A stretch of DNA of 64,000 nucleotides from Tritrichomonas musculus. Lineage: Eukaryota > Parabasalia > Tritrichomonadida > Tritrichomonadidae. Within the stretch, counting starts at the first letter, position 1; every line of letters starts with the position of its first letter. A program made the position numbers and the translations under genes. The notes below the pieces were generated by a model, which saw only the letters and a list, made by a program, of their open reading frames with translations, did no database searches and had not been told where the DNA came from. Below are positions 1-10,200 of this stretch, piece by piece. The stretch is from positions 8,804,001 through 8,868,000 of the forward strand of contig JAPFFF010000002.1 in NCBI GenBank assembly GCA_039105265.1. The letters run 5' to 3'.

Positions 1-16
1 CGAAGATCCATATTTA

Positions 17-2515
17 ATGATTATCACCATGGGAAGTCATGAACCATTATCAGTTAGAATCAAGTATACAACCAAAGTTGAGAATTCTGAATTAGGTTTA
101 GGTGAAACGTTAACGAATAAGCAATTGATGTCTGCAGCTGCTATCAAGAAACTCATTGAAAACCATAAAACAAATTGGTTGAATGAGATCCCAAAAATGC
201 CAGAGAATTTGGTTAATGAATCTGCTTTGAGTACTGCTTTAGAATCATATGTAAAGAAAGAAGACGTATTATCAACCGAAAATATAACTCAAGAATTATC
301 AATCACTACAAAATTCGTAAACGGAACAACCAATGATGAAGATAAAAGAACTTATATAACAAATTTGGATAGAGATTTATGCAAAATATTAAAGAAATCA
401 TCATTGATAGTAAAAGGTTCTTGCAATAATGAAGATATTTCAGGAGAATATTTGTATGATAGTGAAGACTCAGAATATTATCATTACAAGAAAGGTGAAA
501 ATACTTTTTCTATATATTATTTCTATTATGGTGGAACATTCAAATATAATGATAACTATGCTGTCGATCTAGAATCAGTATGTTATTCATACAAGCTTGA
601 AGTTTATGATGAATATTGTATTCCAAATATGAATTTCGTAAAAACTAATTTTGCATTAAAATCTGATATCCCAGAAATAATTGATAAAACAATTACTTTC
701 AATCAAGAATTAGAATTATATTATGATGAAGGTAATAGTATTAATACTCTTTCGGTTCTTTATACTAATGCAAGTCAATATTTAGAAAACTGGAAACAAT
801 ATGGAATGTTATTTGATGGATATGATAAAACTGATGAAAATATTAAATATAAAGGAATATTCACTATATCAAGTATTAATAATAATGATTATGTTTTAAA
901 TAATGGTGTTCAAAATATAGCATTAACATTAGAAATGAGTTCAAGTTGTGGAGTTGTTTATGATTTTGATAACCAACATAGAATCAATGTAATAAGTTGC
1001 TATATTGCAAATGAAGATTATGATGAAACAAACTTAAACTGTGTTGTTAATCTTGCATTTCTCCAAGATAAATATGCTTTGAAAACAGATATTCCAGAAC
1101 CAGTTGACTTGACACCTTATGCACTCAAGACTGATATTCCTACTGTTGATCTAGAACCATATGCCACTAAAACTAATAATATCCCATATGAAGTTGACAG
1201 AAAGGATGGTAGTTGTGCTTTTATATTTAGTTTAGCTAAGACTCCTTTGAATTTCCGTGTAAAAATAGTACTAAGGTGGACAAATTCTGCTAACGAACCA
1301 GATTGGGTGGGTATTACTGGGGATGTTATAAATGGTACTCTTCAAAATATAGAAGTCCAAAATGCTACTACTAATACCAAGAAAAGGTTTACATTCCCGG
1401 GGCAACAAGGATATACTCAAATTAGGTTAGACACCAGCATTTATTACTGGAAAGATGGTAAAGTCAGATTTTTGAACGTTAATTCCAATTTTTCTGATGA
1501 GACTCTCCTAAATTATGATCCTAACGAAACATACTTTACAGAATATGTGACTTATGGTGGAGATCTAGAACCTTATGCACTCAAAACTGACATTCCTACT
1601 ATTGATCTAGAACCTTATGCATTGAAGACAGATATCCCAGAACCAGTTGACTTGACACCATATTATACTAGTGCCCAGGCTGATGAGAAGTTCGTTGATG
1701 AAGATGAATTGGCTTATGAATTAGATAAGTATGAGACCAAGGATGTGGCTGATGGAAAGTATGCTTTGAAAACGGATATCCCTGAACCAGTTGACTTGAA
1801 TAAATATGTATCAAAAAATGATGATGGTTCATTATCAATTAATAGTACCGAAAGTAATATTGCAAGTTTCTTTAGTTCTATTGATTCTAATACACTTGCT
1901 TTATTTAGATTTGGATATAATGATACTTATAATACTGTCTTTATGTATAGGTCTTCAAAAACTGCTGATACTGGTGAAGTATTTATATATGTTGATGGTC
2001 ATAGATTTCAATCATTTAGCATGTTTGGTACTGCAAGAAATACAACAATTGATTCAAATTTATATGTTTCTGGCAAAATAACATCCAATGGTTCAAATAC
2101 AATCACTCACTACTGTCCAATCGAAGCAGGTCAAAACATATCTGATTTCGTTGCAGGAAAGCCTGTATTCATGAGTGGACATGTATATAAATATGTTAAC
2201 GGATCCTTCATTAGTTCCACTGCTAACGATTCAACTGATTGCATTTGTAGTGTAGTAATCAATGGATCCTATAAAGAGTTCGTTGGAGTGATTACAGAAG
2301 TGGATGCTGAAAATGGATGTATCAAATTTGCTTCTCATGGAGACTTTCTATTCACAGTTGATGATTCAAATCTCTATCAAATTGGTGACGTAATTCTCTA
2401 TAACGGAAAGATCTTGGATGCTGAATATGCCATGACTTTACGAATCCAGCAATCAATCGTTGGAAAGGTTACTGCAAAAATAAATGAAACGACTCTTTCT
2501 CTATTCAAATCCTAA
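17..2515 (+). CDS. Polinton fibre-like repeat protein
   Basis: An 832-residue protein with a recurring motif of the form YALKTDIP-x-x-VDL-x-PY near residues 213-220, 352-385, 515-550 and 580-600, interspersed with beta-rich segments. Repeats of this kind are typical of trimeric fibre or tail-fibre-like proteins, and similar proteins in trichomonads are annotated as phage tail fibre repeat proteins. The last 150 residues form a distinct globular-looking domain without the repeat, as a receptor-binding or trimerisation head would. The true start may lie before the window. A 16-bp inverted repeat follows the stop within 25 bases. A role as a virion or surface fibre is inference; it could also be a non-structural repeat protein of the element. 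Confidence 0.7.
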   Translation: MIITMGSHEPLSVRIKYTTKVENSELGLGETLTNKQLMSAAAIKKLIENHKTNWLNEIPKMPENLVNESALSTALESYVKKEDVLSTENITQELSITTKFVNGTTNDEDKRTYITNLDRDLCKILKKSSLIVKGSCNNEDISGEYLYDSEDSEYYHYKKGENTFSIYYFYYGGTFKYNDNYAVDLESVCYSYKLEVYDEYCIPNMNFVKTNFALKSDIPEIIDKTITFNQELELYYDEGNSINTLSVLYTNASQYLENWKQYGMLFDGYDKTDENIKYKGIFTISSINNNDYVLNNGVQNIALTLEMSSSCGVVYDFDNQHRINVISCYIANEDYDETNLNCVVNLAFLQDKYALKTDIPEPVDLTPYALKTDIPTVDLEPYATKTNNIPYEVDRKDGSCAFIFSLAKTPLNFRVKIVLRWTNSANEPDWVGITGDVINGTLQNIEVQNATTNTKKRFTFPGQQGYTQIRLDTSIYYWKDGKVRFLNVNSNFSDETLLNYDPNETYFTEYVTYGGDLEPYALKTDIPTIDLEPYALKTDIPEPVDLTPYYTSAQADEKFVDEDELAYELDKYETKDVADGKYALKTDIPEPVDLNKYVSKNDDGSLSINSTESNIASFFSSIDSNTLALFRFGYNDTYNTVFMYRSSKTADTGEVFIYVDGHRFQSFSMFGTARNTTIDSNLYVSGKITSNGSNTITHYCPIEAGQNISDFVAGKPVFMSGHVYKYVNGSFISSTANDSTDCICSVVINGSYKEFVGVITEVDAENGCIKFASHGDFLFTVDDSNLYQIGDVILYNGKILDAEYAMTLRIQQSIVGKVTAKINETTLSLFKS

Positions 2516-2534
2516 AATCAAAAAACCAAAAACC

Positions 2535-2618
2535 GTTCTCAGGTGGAGATGTAGTGCATTCAAAATCAGTAACGGACCGGTCCTTGGAGGAAACATAAAT
2601 GTATCTCCACCTGAGAAC
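2535..2618. repeat. Perfect 16-bp inverted repeat after the fibre gene
   Basis: Bases 2535-2550 and 2603-2618 are exact reverse complements. The loop contains a second palindrome, GGACCGGTCC, at about 2574-2583. It starts 20 bases after the fibre stop codon, so it could form a 3'-end hairpin, or be a recombination or protein-binding site. Function not known. Confidence 0.75.
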
Positions 2619-2650
2619 AGAAGAAGAAGAAAGAATTCCGTATATGACCT

Positions 2651-2832
2651 TTCTTTCACCCTAGCACGACCGGAACGCATTAGCGAACATCGTCTAGATG
2701 TGGAACCATTATAACTCTTCTTTCAACCTAGCACGACCGGAACGCATTAGCGAACATCATCTAGATGTGGAATTATAATGGCTCTTCTTTCAACCTAGCA
2801 CGACCGGAACGCATTAGCGAACATCATCTAGG
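2651..2832. repeat. Three tandem copies of a 67-bp repeat
   Basis: The core CTAGCACGACCGGAACGCAT recurs with starts at 2661, 2728 and 2795, so the period is 67 bases. It is followed each time by TAGCGAACATC and CTAG. It lies in a gene-free part of the Polinton, between the fibre gene and a tRNA-like sequence. Near-identity of the copies points to recent amplification. It may be an origin, enhancer or packaging-type repeat; nothing in the sequence decides this. Confidence 0.85.
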
Positions 2833-2883
2833 GACGAGATCATATACGGAACCTCTCAGAAGAATATGAAGAATTTTACAAAT

Positions 2884-2966
2884 AAAAACGGCCCATAGCA
2901 GAATCGAACCAGGTACTCCGGATTACCATGGATACGACTTACCACTGAGCCGTGTCTGGCCAGACA
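2884..2966 (-). tRNA. tRNA-like sequence inside the Polinton (degenerate or non-canonical)
   Basis: On the minus strand a box-A-like GGCTCAGTGGTAAG (about 2938-2951) and a box-B-like GGTTCGATTC (2901-2910) are spaced as in a tRNA gene, and a run of five T (2884-2888) follows as a Pol III stop. A D-arm can be drawn, but the T-stem, anticodon stem and acceptor stem do not close well, so no anticodon is assigned. The 5' side begins in a perfect 14-bp palindrome, TGTCTGGCCAGACA (2953-2966). It may be a decayed tRNA, a tRNA-derived promoter or a tRNA mimic carried by the element. Confidence 0.5.
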
Positions 2967-3289
2967 TCAACATGAGTCCATATAGGGATTTATTTTTAAG
3001 AGAGTGTCACTTTTTGGCTTGGAGACGCTAACTCAGTATAGGAAGCAGATAGAGCGGTTTTGACGATAGATTTGGGATATCGTTTTCGACGGTTATAAGG
3101 TCAATTTAATTCACCTTAACCGCCAAGGTCAAATTATTTCACCTTCCCCAGATATGGAAAAATATAGGATTTTGCCATCAATTTTCAGAAGGTCATATCT
3201 CAACGAATACTCAATCAATTTCGACGAATCACATATCAAATTAAAGCGCAGATAATGTAGAATCTAAATATCATTTTAGAAGTAATTTT

Positions 3290-3612
3290 GATGAACCAGA
3301 AGTATGTGCATTTGAGGTTCATTTTAGGTATCGATTTTGAAGAGCTAGAAGTATGTGTTTCCAAACATTCATTTTAGGTATCGATTTTGAATGGTAAAGT
3401 GGTCCGCGTAAAATCGCGCACACCCATTTTCGTTGGTGATTTCGATGATTTTCAAAAACATTGGTGAAACCATTCATTTTAGGTCTGATTTTGAAGAGTC
3501 AGAAACAAGTGTCTCCAAACATTCATTTTAGGTATCGATTTTGAATGGTAAAGTGGTCCGCGTAAAATCGCGCACACCCATTTTCATTGATGATTTCGAT
3601 GATTTTCAAACT
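3290..3612. repeat. Direct repeats with a CGCG dyad upstream of the KilA-N gene
   Basis: Bases 3355-3456 and 3509-3610 are 102-bp copies differing at only a few positions (period 154). A shorter diverged copy lies just before, at about 3315-3350. Each full copy contains the dyad CGCG-TAAAAT-CGCG. The array ends about 50 bases before the KilA-N start, so it could hold the promoter or operator of that gene, or a replication origin. No matching array is seen elsewhere in the window. Confidence 0.8.
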
Positions 3613-3662
3613 CATTTAATTTTATTTAATAATAACTTTTTAACGATAACGAAAGGAATAAC

Positions 3663-4367
3663 ATGAATAGTTTAGTCGAAACACTCACAACAAACTCAGG
3701 TGAAACATTCACTCGTGGTACATTCAATGGAATATCTGTAATGATTCGAGACAAAGATGGATACATCAATGCAAGTAAGCTTGGAAACGATTCAAAACGA
3801 TCTAGAGATTATATTAAAAGTGATAGATTCAATCAAATATGTCAATACTGGATTAAAAATAGGTCCGGACGAAATTGTCCACACACAAATTCATTGCCAA
3901 AATACACATTAACTAATATTGAGAATAATTTCAAAGGCGTATATGTTCACCCAGATCTCATCCATTTCGTTGCAGAATGGGTTGATATTGAATATGCTTT
4001 CACTGTTGCAGACATCATGAATTCCATTAATAACAAAGTTCACGAAACACTTGAAAAACATCATAAACCAGACACTATTGAGAATGCTAATCCAGTCTTC
4101 AAAGCAATTGCCAAAAAGATTACATTAAAGATCGATGTAGAATTAGTCAACAAACAATGTTGGGGAGTTCGTGATGATATACATAGTCTTGATTCATGGG
4201 AACAAGATGATTTGAAACATGCAATTGACAAGTACAACAATCTTAAACAACAACTCAAAGAAAATCCTAATGATAACAATCTTAAGTGTCAATTGAATGA
4301 TGCTCACAAGAAAGTTGACGAATGGAAATCGTTCATTCCAACATATCATCCAGAATTCCAATACTAA
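3663..4367 (+). CDS. KilA-N domain protein of the Polinton
   Basis: A 234-residue protein. Residues about 18-120 match the KilA-N DNA-binding fold: TFNGISVMIRDKDGYINASK, then a lysine/arginine-rich helix, a tryptophan-containing helix, and the typical YVHPDLIHFVAEWVD block. KilA-N domains are common in large DNA viruses and in trichomonad Mavericks and bind DNA. The C-terminal 100 residues are charged and helical. It is the first rightward gene after the repeat array, which fits a regulator acting on that array, though this is inference. The frame is open from a clear ATG. Confidence 0.85.
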   Translation: MNSLVETLTTNSGETFTRGTFNGISVMIRDKDGYINASKLGNDSKRSRDYIKSDRFNQICQYWIKNRSGRNCPHTNSLPKYTLTNIENNFKGVYVHPDLIHFVAEWVDIEYAFTVADIMNSINNKVHETLEKHHKPDTIENANPVFKAIAKKITLKIDVELVNKQCWGVRDDIHSLDSWEQDDLKHAIDKYNNLKQQLKENPNDNNLKCQLNDAHKKVDEWKSFIPTYHPEFQY

Positions 4368-4402
4368 AAATATAATCATTATTTTTGCATTTAACGTTTG
4401 TC

Positions 4403-5095
4403 TCAACATACCATCTTCAACGATATACCATACTTGATGAACTGTGAATAGATAACATTGTATGCATATTTAAGGTCTTCAGTCTTCCCACCTTTAGTGA
4501 CCAATATCTTTGAAACATAGATTATCTTACCTGAACTTGCACCACAACCACCACATCCAACGTCTTCATCCAATACCAACTCAACTTTCTCACATCCAGT
4601 CAAAATCTTAATCATGTCCATCAACAGCTTGCTCTCACAAACTAGATATGAATTAACTTTCAAAGGATTCGATTCATAAGCCTCAATGATCATCTTCAAG
4701 AATTGATTCTGCTTACCAAGTTCATCTAACTCATTTCCGAGATCTGCAATTCCTTTGTCTTGAACCATATTGGATTGGAAAGGACTGTTTGTTTGAGGTT
4801 GAAATGCTAATGGAGATCCCTGTGTCATCTGAGAATTGATAGTTTGTCCAGCCTCTTGAGAACTCATTTGAGGGTTCGGAATAGTAAAATTTACGTTTTG
4901 TGGAGCAAATATTCTTTCAGAATTATTGTTTAATGGTTCAACGTTTGGATATAACGGTACCGTTGATGGTCTTCTTTCAGGATGGACATGTTGATTTGTT
5001 TGAGGTTTGATGTTAATGTTTACATTAGTCTCTTGCTCTTGTTTGATAGTGTTGTCCGTTTCAGAGCTTAGTATTCTTGCCGCACGCAAAGTCAT
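4403..5095 (-). CDS. Polinton-associated protein of unknown function
   Basis: A 230-residue protein. The first 110 residues are rich in N, Q, P and S and look disordered. Residues about 120-230 are conserved-looking: a helix with ESKLLMDMIKILTGCEKVEL, then an acidic loop with a cysteine cluster (GCGGCGASSGK), then a beta strand and a final helix. The cysteine cluster could bind metal. It is convergent with the KilA-N gene, with stops 36 bases apart. I do not recognise a family beyond trichomonad Maverick proteins, so no function is proposed. Confidence 0.65.
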   Translation of the reverse strand: MTLRAARILSSETDNTIKQEQETNVNINIKPQTNQHVHPERRPSTVPLYPNVEPLNNNSERIFAPQNVNFTIPNPQMSSQEAGQTINSQMTQGSPLAFQPQTNSPFQSNMVQDKGIADLGNELDELGKQNQFLKMIIEAYESNPLKVNSYLVCESKLLMDMIKILTGCEKVELVLDEDVGCGGCGASSGKIIYVSKILVTKGGKTEDLKYAYNVIYSQFIKYGISLKMVC

Positions 5096-5135
5096 TTTAA
5101 GTCAAAAATAAAATCAATTCGTCATATTAATCATT

Positions 5136-5438
5136 TTAAATGTATCTATTGGCAACAGCTCTAGTCAACAGTTTACGTACTTTCATGTTATGTTCATATT
5201 TAGCTTTAATGATTTGACGTTTACGAAGCTTCTTTTCATCTGTCGGCTCTGGTTGACTCAAGACTCTTCTATAATATTGCAACCTTGAATTGATCAACTT
5301 CAACGTATTCGTAGCAAAACTCTTCCTTTCATGCCTCTTCTTCAAAGGAGGTAAAGTGAATTCATCACCTGATTCATTAACTGATCCATTAACTGATCTA
5401 TTCATACTATTTAGTATCTGATAAAAAATTACTTTCAT
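5136..5438 (-). CDS. Small basic Polinton protein
   Basis: A 100-residue, strongly basic protein with many K and R, including the stretches LKKRHERKSF and KKLRKRQIIKAKYEHNMKVRK. It lies 41 bases upstream of, and on the same strand as, the cysteine-cluster protein, so the two may be co-transcribed. The charge suggests nucleic-acid binding, for instance DNA condensation, but no family is recognised. It diverges from the integrase. Confidence 0.55.
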   Translation of the reverse strand: MKVIFYQILNSMNRSVNGSVNESGDEFTLPPLKKRHERKSFATNTLKLINSRLQYYRRVLSQPEPTDEKKLRKRQIIKAKYEHNMKVRKLLTRAVANRYI

Positions 5439-5479
5439 TAAATAATTATCATCTATAGTTTAATTTAATATCATCCTAA

Positions 5480-7229
5480 ATGAACCAAATCTTATTTCAA
5501 AACGTTGAACGAATTTGTGAATACCTCAAAGACAGAATCAAAGGATACCAAAACACAATCTACCATGGAGAGTTAATATTCCACCGATCAACGTAAACCT
5601 GATGAATCTGATCTACCATTCATTAACGACATCTTATCGGATCATTCTAAATGCCAATCATTCATCATCTCAAACATCCATAATTGGTACACACTATTCC
5701 ATAATCGTAATCCAAACTCTCCACCTCCACCCATTGACGAAACCATTCTAAACAACTTCATTTCAGTTCATTCAGACACACTATTCAAAACAGTCATCAA
5801 TGAATCCAATAGAATCAAATCCAAAATCGAAGACATCCAACATCAAATCGAACAAAACCGACAATCAACTCTACGTAGAGCCAGACAATTAATTGACGAC
5901 AAAGTAAAGAACAATAAACGTAAATCATCTCGATCAGTGTTTGACAATTATGAACACATTTCCCGTCTAAGTCAATCCGATAAAGACATTCTCTGGAACG
6001 AATACCTTCAGAAATGGTCATCTAAGAATTCCTCAACTCAACCCTCAACTCGACCCAAACTAACCAATACCTTTAACGATAAACTCAATGAATATGTCGT
6101 TTACAATCATGATAAGCTTCTAACTCTCGATGAATTCATTAAAGTAACTCGTGGATGGCCACATACAACCAAACCCATTGAAGACTGGTACGAAACGTAT
6201 ACCCACAAGTTCTATCATCAATCAGGAACCTTTGTGGAATACCAAGAAACACCTTCATTCAATACCATTGCATTCAAATCACCAGACAAGATCAAAGCTT
6301 TACAATCCATCTATCCAACCAAATCATCAATCATTTCTGATACCACATCCTACTTTCCATTAAAGCAAAACCTAAAGAAATACCAATTACACAAAGTTTC
6401 TAAACGTTACACATACTTGATTGACCTAATGTTCGTTGACAAGTTATGCTATCTGATTGCCATTAACGTAAACACAAGATACCTCTTTGCTGGTCTCATG
6501 AACAACATAGTATTCAATGAAAACGATACCGATGAAGATAAAGCTAAACGTTTCTCCAAAGCATCCAAGAACACACCCACATATCTCCGTACTCTTGATC
6601 GTTTAATTCAATCAGGAATGAAAGTCAAATACCTATCTGGTGATGGAGAGAGTGCTTTCGATTCATATGATGCATGGTCTTTCTATACCAATCATGGAAT
6701 AACTTTCACTGAAGTACCTCGAATGCAAATGGGTCACTATCCAGATTTCATGAAACGTGAACAGAAACAAGTAAAGACAGATCCAATGCATGGTTCATTA
6801 GGAATCATCGATCGAGTCATTAGAACTATCCGTGACATGGCATACAACATGCAAGAAGGTATCATTACTCCATCAGTCATGGACGAAATCGTTAATCAAT
6901 ACAACAATGCCCCACATCAAACGTTGTCCAAATATGCTGGTTTCAAAGTTAGTCCAAAGATGGTTCAAGAAGATCCAGACCTTGAAGAGTTCATCGTTAA
7001 ACGTATTTCTCAAGAGAACTTTAAAATCATGTCTCAACCGGGTTTCCATTTAGAACCAAACACTCCTGTCAAACTTTACAATGAACATGATAGCCTCATG
7101 AAACGTAGATCAATAATCCAACCAGGAAATCATCAAATAGTTGGTTTCAAGAATGGCCTTTACGAAGTCAAAGATGACAAAAATAGAACTCAATTGATAC
7201 CTCGATATAAGGTCTCAACAATCATTTAA
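5480..7229 (+). CDS. Polinton RVE-type (retroviral-like DDE) integrase
   Basis: The recognised open frame, 5937-7229 (430 residues), carries an integrase catalytic core: a first Asp in the strand YLIDLMFVD, a second in LSGDGESAF, and the helix with GIIDRVIRTIRD that is usual for Maverick integrases. A chromo/SH3-like C-terminal domain follows (QIVGFKNGLYEVKDD). Coding-like sequence also runs from about 5480. Integrases of this family insert the double-stranded DNA element and make 6-bp target duplications. The copy may carry about one break. It is convergent with the polymerase gene, with stops 11 bases apart. Confidence 0.85.
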
Positions 7230-7240
7230 ACGATATCCCT

Positions 7241-10200
7241 CTAAATGGATTCATTAACGTAATATCTATTGTTATATAAACGAATTATTTTTCTCAAAAC
7301 ATTAATGTGTGTATGCTTACCCAAACAGTTATCCTTCACCTCATCGAAGTTCATCATTGCTTTATCACTCAAATTACATTTACTCAAAACCATATCATAA
7401 GCCTTCTCACGATTCGTTGGTGATAGACAATTGATAGCACAAAACAATGGCATTAACGACAACCTCTCATCAATCTTTGATGCAAAGTTATGAACTTCCA
7501 TACCAGTCAAACCATTAACTAACTTCATCTCATCATCCTCACTGAGATACTCAATTGGTCCGTTAAATGAATCATCAACTGCACCCCTTTGCTTTGCATC
7601 TAACTTCAACGTCAACTCTAAATCCTTCAACACATCCTTAGCTGATCTCTTAATGACTGATTCAAAACTACCCCTAACGAACTCATACTTACCGTTTGCA
7701 TTGAATGAACCAGGTAACATCACACCAGCTTGCTTATCTTCCCTCACAGCAGCAATGTAATCAATCTCATACTCATCACATGCATAGCATTTAATGTAAG
7801 CATTCTTGTACAATTCATCGAAATCATTATTGACATACACATGCAATCCACCACTACCTGACCTAACAACAATATCATCTATGGACAACTTACTCATGAT
7901 TCTCTCTCGGATCTTCTTACGTTCATCATCAGAGAGACCTTTATTGATATCGAAATCGATTACCCCTAAACCAAAACATTCATTGACATTCAACCTCATC
8001 CCTGTCTGTTTACTCAAGAACTTATCACAAACGCCAACACCCTTAATTGAACCATATTTGAGATTGTTAAACGTCATCATGAAATGATTCTCAAAACGTT
8101 TCCTCAATGATCTATCCTTAACCGATTCACTTAATGATTCAATCAAACCACTCATCAATTCACGATCAGCTAACAATGGATCAATCTCGCTTTCATCAAT
8201 ACCCAGCAATTCATCAATATTGGACTTTAAACACAAACTCTTAGCATTATCATAATCGTCACCATTAGCTTTCTGCTGTTTACCATACCATTCAACATCA
8301 CCCTCTTCATATGTCACTTTGATTTTCCTTTCAAACTTCTTCAATGTTGAAACAGTCATGTCTTTGTTCATTGAAAAGCATGGTTGACCTTTCGTTAAAT
8401 CAAACGTATACTCATTCCCCTCATACAAATGTTTATACAACTCCATCACATTACCATTAAACTGTTTATCCCTAAACGCATATTGAATTGATTTCTGAGT
8501 CAAACCCTTTCCACGAATAACATAATCGATTTCATTTGAGGAATCAGTAATTTTGTGTACATACATCTTCTTCATGAGGAAGTAAGCTTCAACAGAAAAA
8601 GGCATTTCATCATGACCATTAATTGACGGAAAGTCGCAATGGAAGTTTCCTAAGTTAGTACCAATGAGATCACGATTGTATCTTTCTTTAAAACCTTTTT
8701 CGAGAATCTCTAAATCAGAACGCTTAATCATAAATGAATCAGTATCTTGATAGTATATACAACAACCGATATCGAAAGCCAAACACATAACTTCATTCAT
8801 GATTCTCTTTGACATAGACAATACTTGAATACCCAATAACGAAAAGTTAAAGTGTTTATCAATTGGCTTCAACGTCTTCACTGCATGATTATCAGTACCT
8901 TTAAGGCTATTATCTTCAACGATTTTGTAATAGTTCTTCTTCCAATATCTATCTAACTCCTCTCCTTCATGGAAATACTTAAAGTCTTTCTCAATTGGTC
9001 TCTCAATCGTCTTCCCATAGCAAGAATTCATGATCAACTTATAGAGTTGTTGTAAAGGATTACCACTCTTCTTATACTCCAAACGTTTGCTAAAGATATT
9101 CCTTATCTCTTTCTGTATCGTGTAATCTTTCTTGCCATTCCAATAGTACCCTCTCACTAACTTGAACTCTATCTCTTGAAACTTAATCAAATCCTCAAGC
9201 ATGATGTTATCGACAGTCATCTTAACAACCTCTCCATCCTTCAAATTATCATCATTCAAATTCAAACCGTCAACTTTCCTAACAATCAACGGAAACGGAT
9301 AATGTTTATTCACTTTCGTTATCTCAATATCGACAACATATGCCGACTGCTTTGAAAGAAATTCGTAATTGAGTTTATCTTCTGTTATCACTATCGGCCT
9401 CCCTTCAACTGTATACAATCTCGCCATTGCTGATGGATATAAACTAACCGCATCGAAATCACACAAAGGTACCGTTGTATGCCATTTCTTATTGTAAGCC
9501 GTCATGCATCTACCTCCATATATAGCCCTTGAGCAAAACTTTCTAACGACTCCACCTAACTCAAACAAATTACGATTAGGATAATAGACCCTTTGCTTAA
9601 ACACTTCATTAGCCAAAGACGATATCGAAATGAACTTAAACGGATCAATATCGAAATCCTCAATGAAACCATTCCTGAATTTATTAAAGCCTTCTCTCAA
9701 AATATTCACATCTTGCTGACAATAAAATGAACAATACTTCCACATATCAAAATGGTCATCATCAATCCTACATCCATCGATACCATCTATGTTCTCCTTA
9801 AATGCATTCATCTGCTCATCTGTCCAAGGTTCAACCTCAAACAATCCCGCTTCCGAAATCACACCAACACCACCTCTATTCAACCTATCCAAAGTGTAAT
9901 AGTTATACGGAAACAACTCTTTCTTGATACCTTTAATGTCAAACATCTTTGGTAACTCTGACAACTTACATGATAATACCGGAAGTGTATCCTTGAAATG
10001 AATTACCTTTCCATTAAACCTTACATCAGCCATCATCGTCTTCGTACCTTTAATGATTGATTTAATGATACCGTTATACATCGTCTTCTTGACCTTCTTA
10101 CTTCCAACCTTAACCTTATCCTCATACGTACCAGTTGGACGAATCATCCTGATATCATAAGCCAAATTATGAAAGTACACAACAGCACCATCAGGTAAAT

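Noticed and set aside
17-2515. Bacteriophage contamination suggested by tail-fibre-like repeats
   Set aside because: Codon use and the neighbouring Maverick genes match a trichomonad Polinton, and the DNA continues into host genes without a break.
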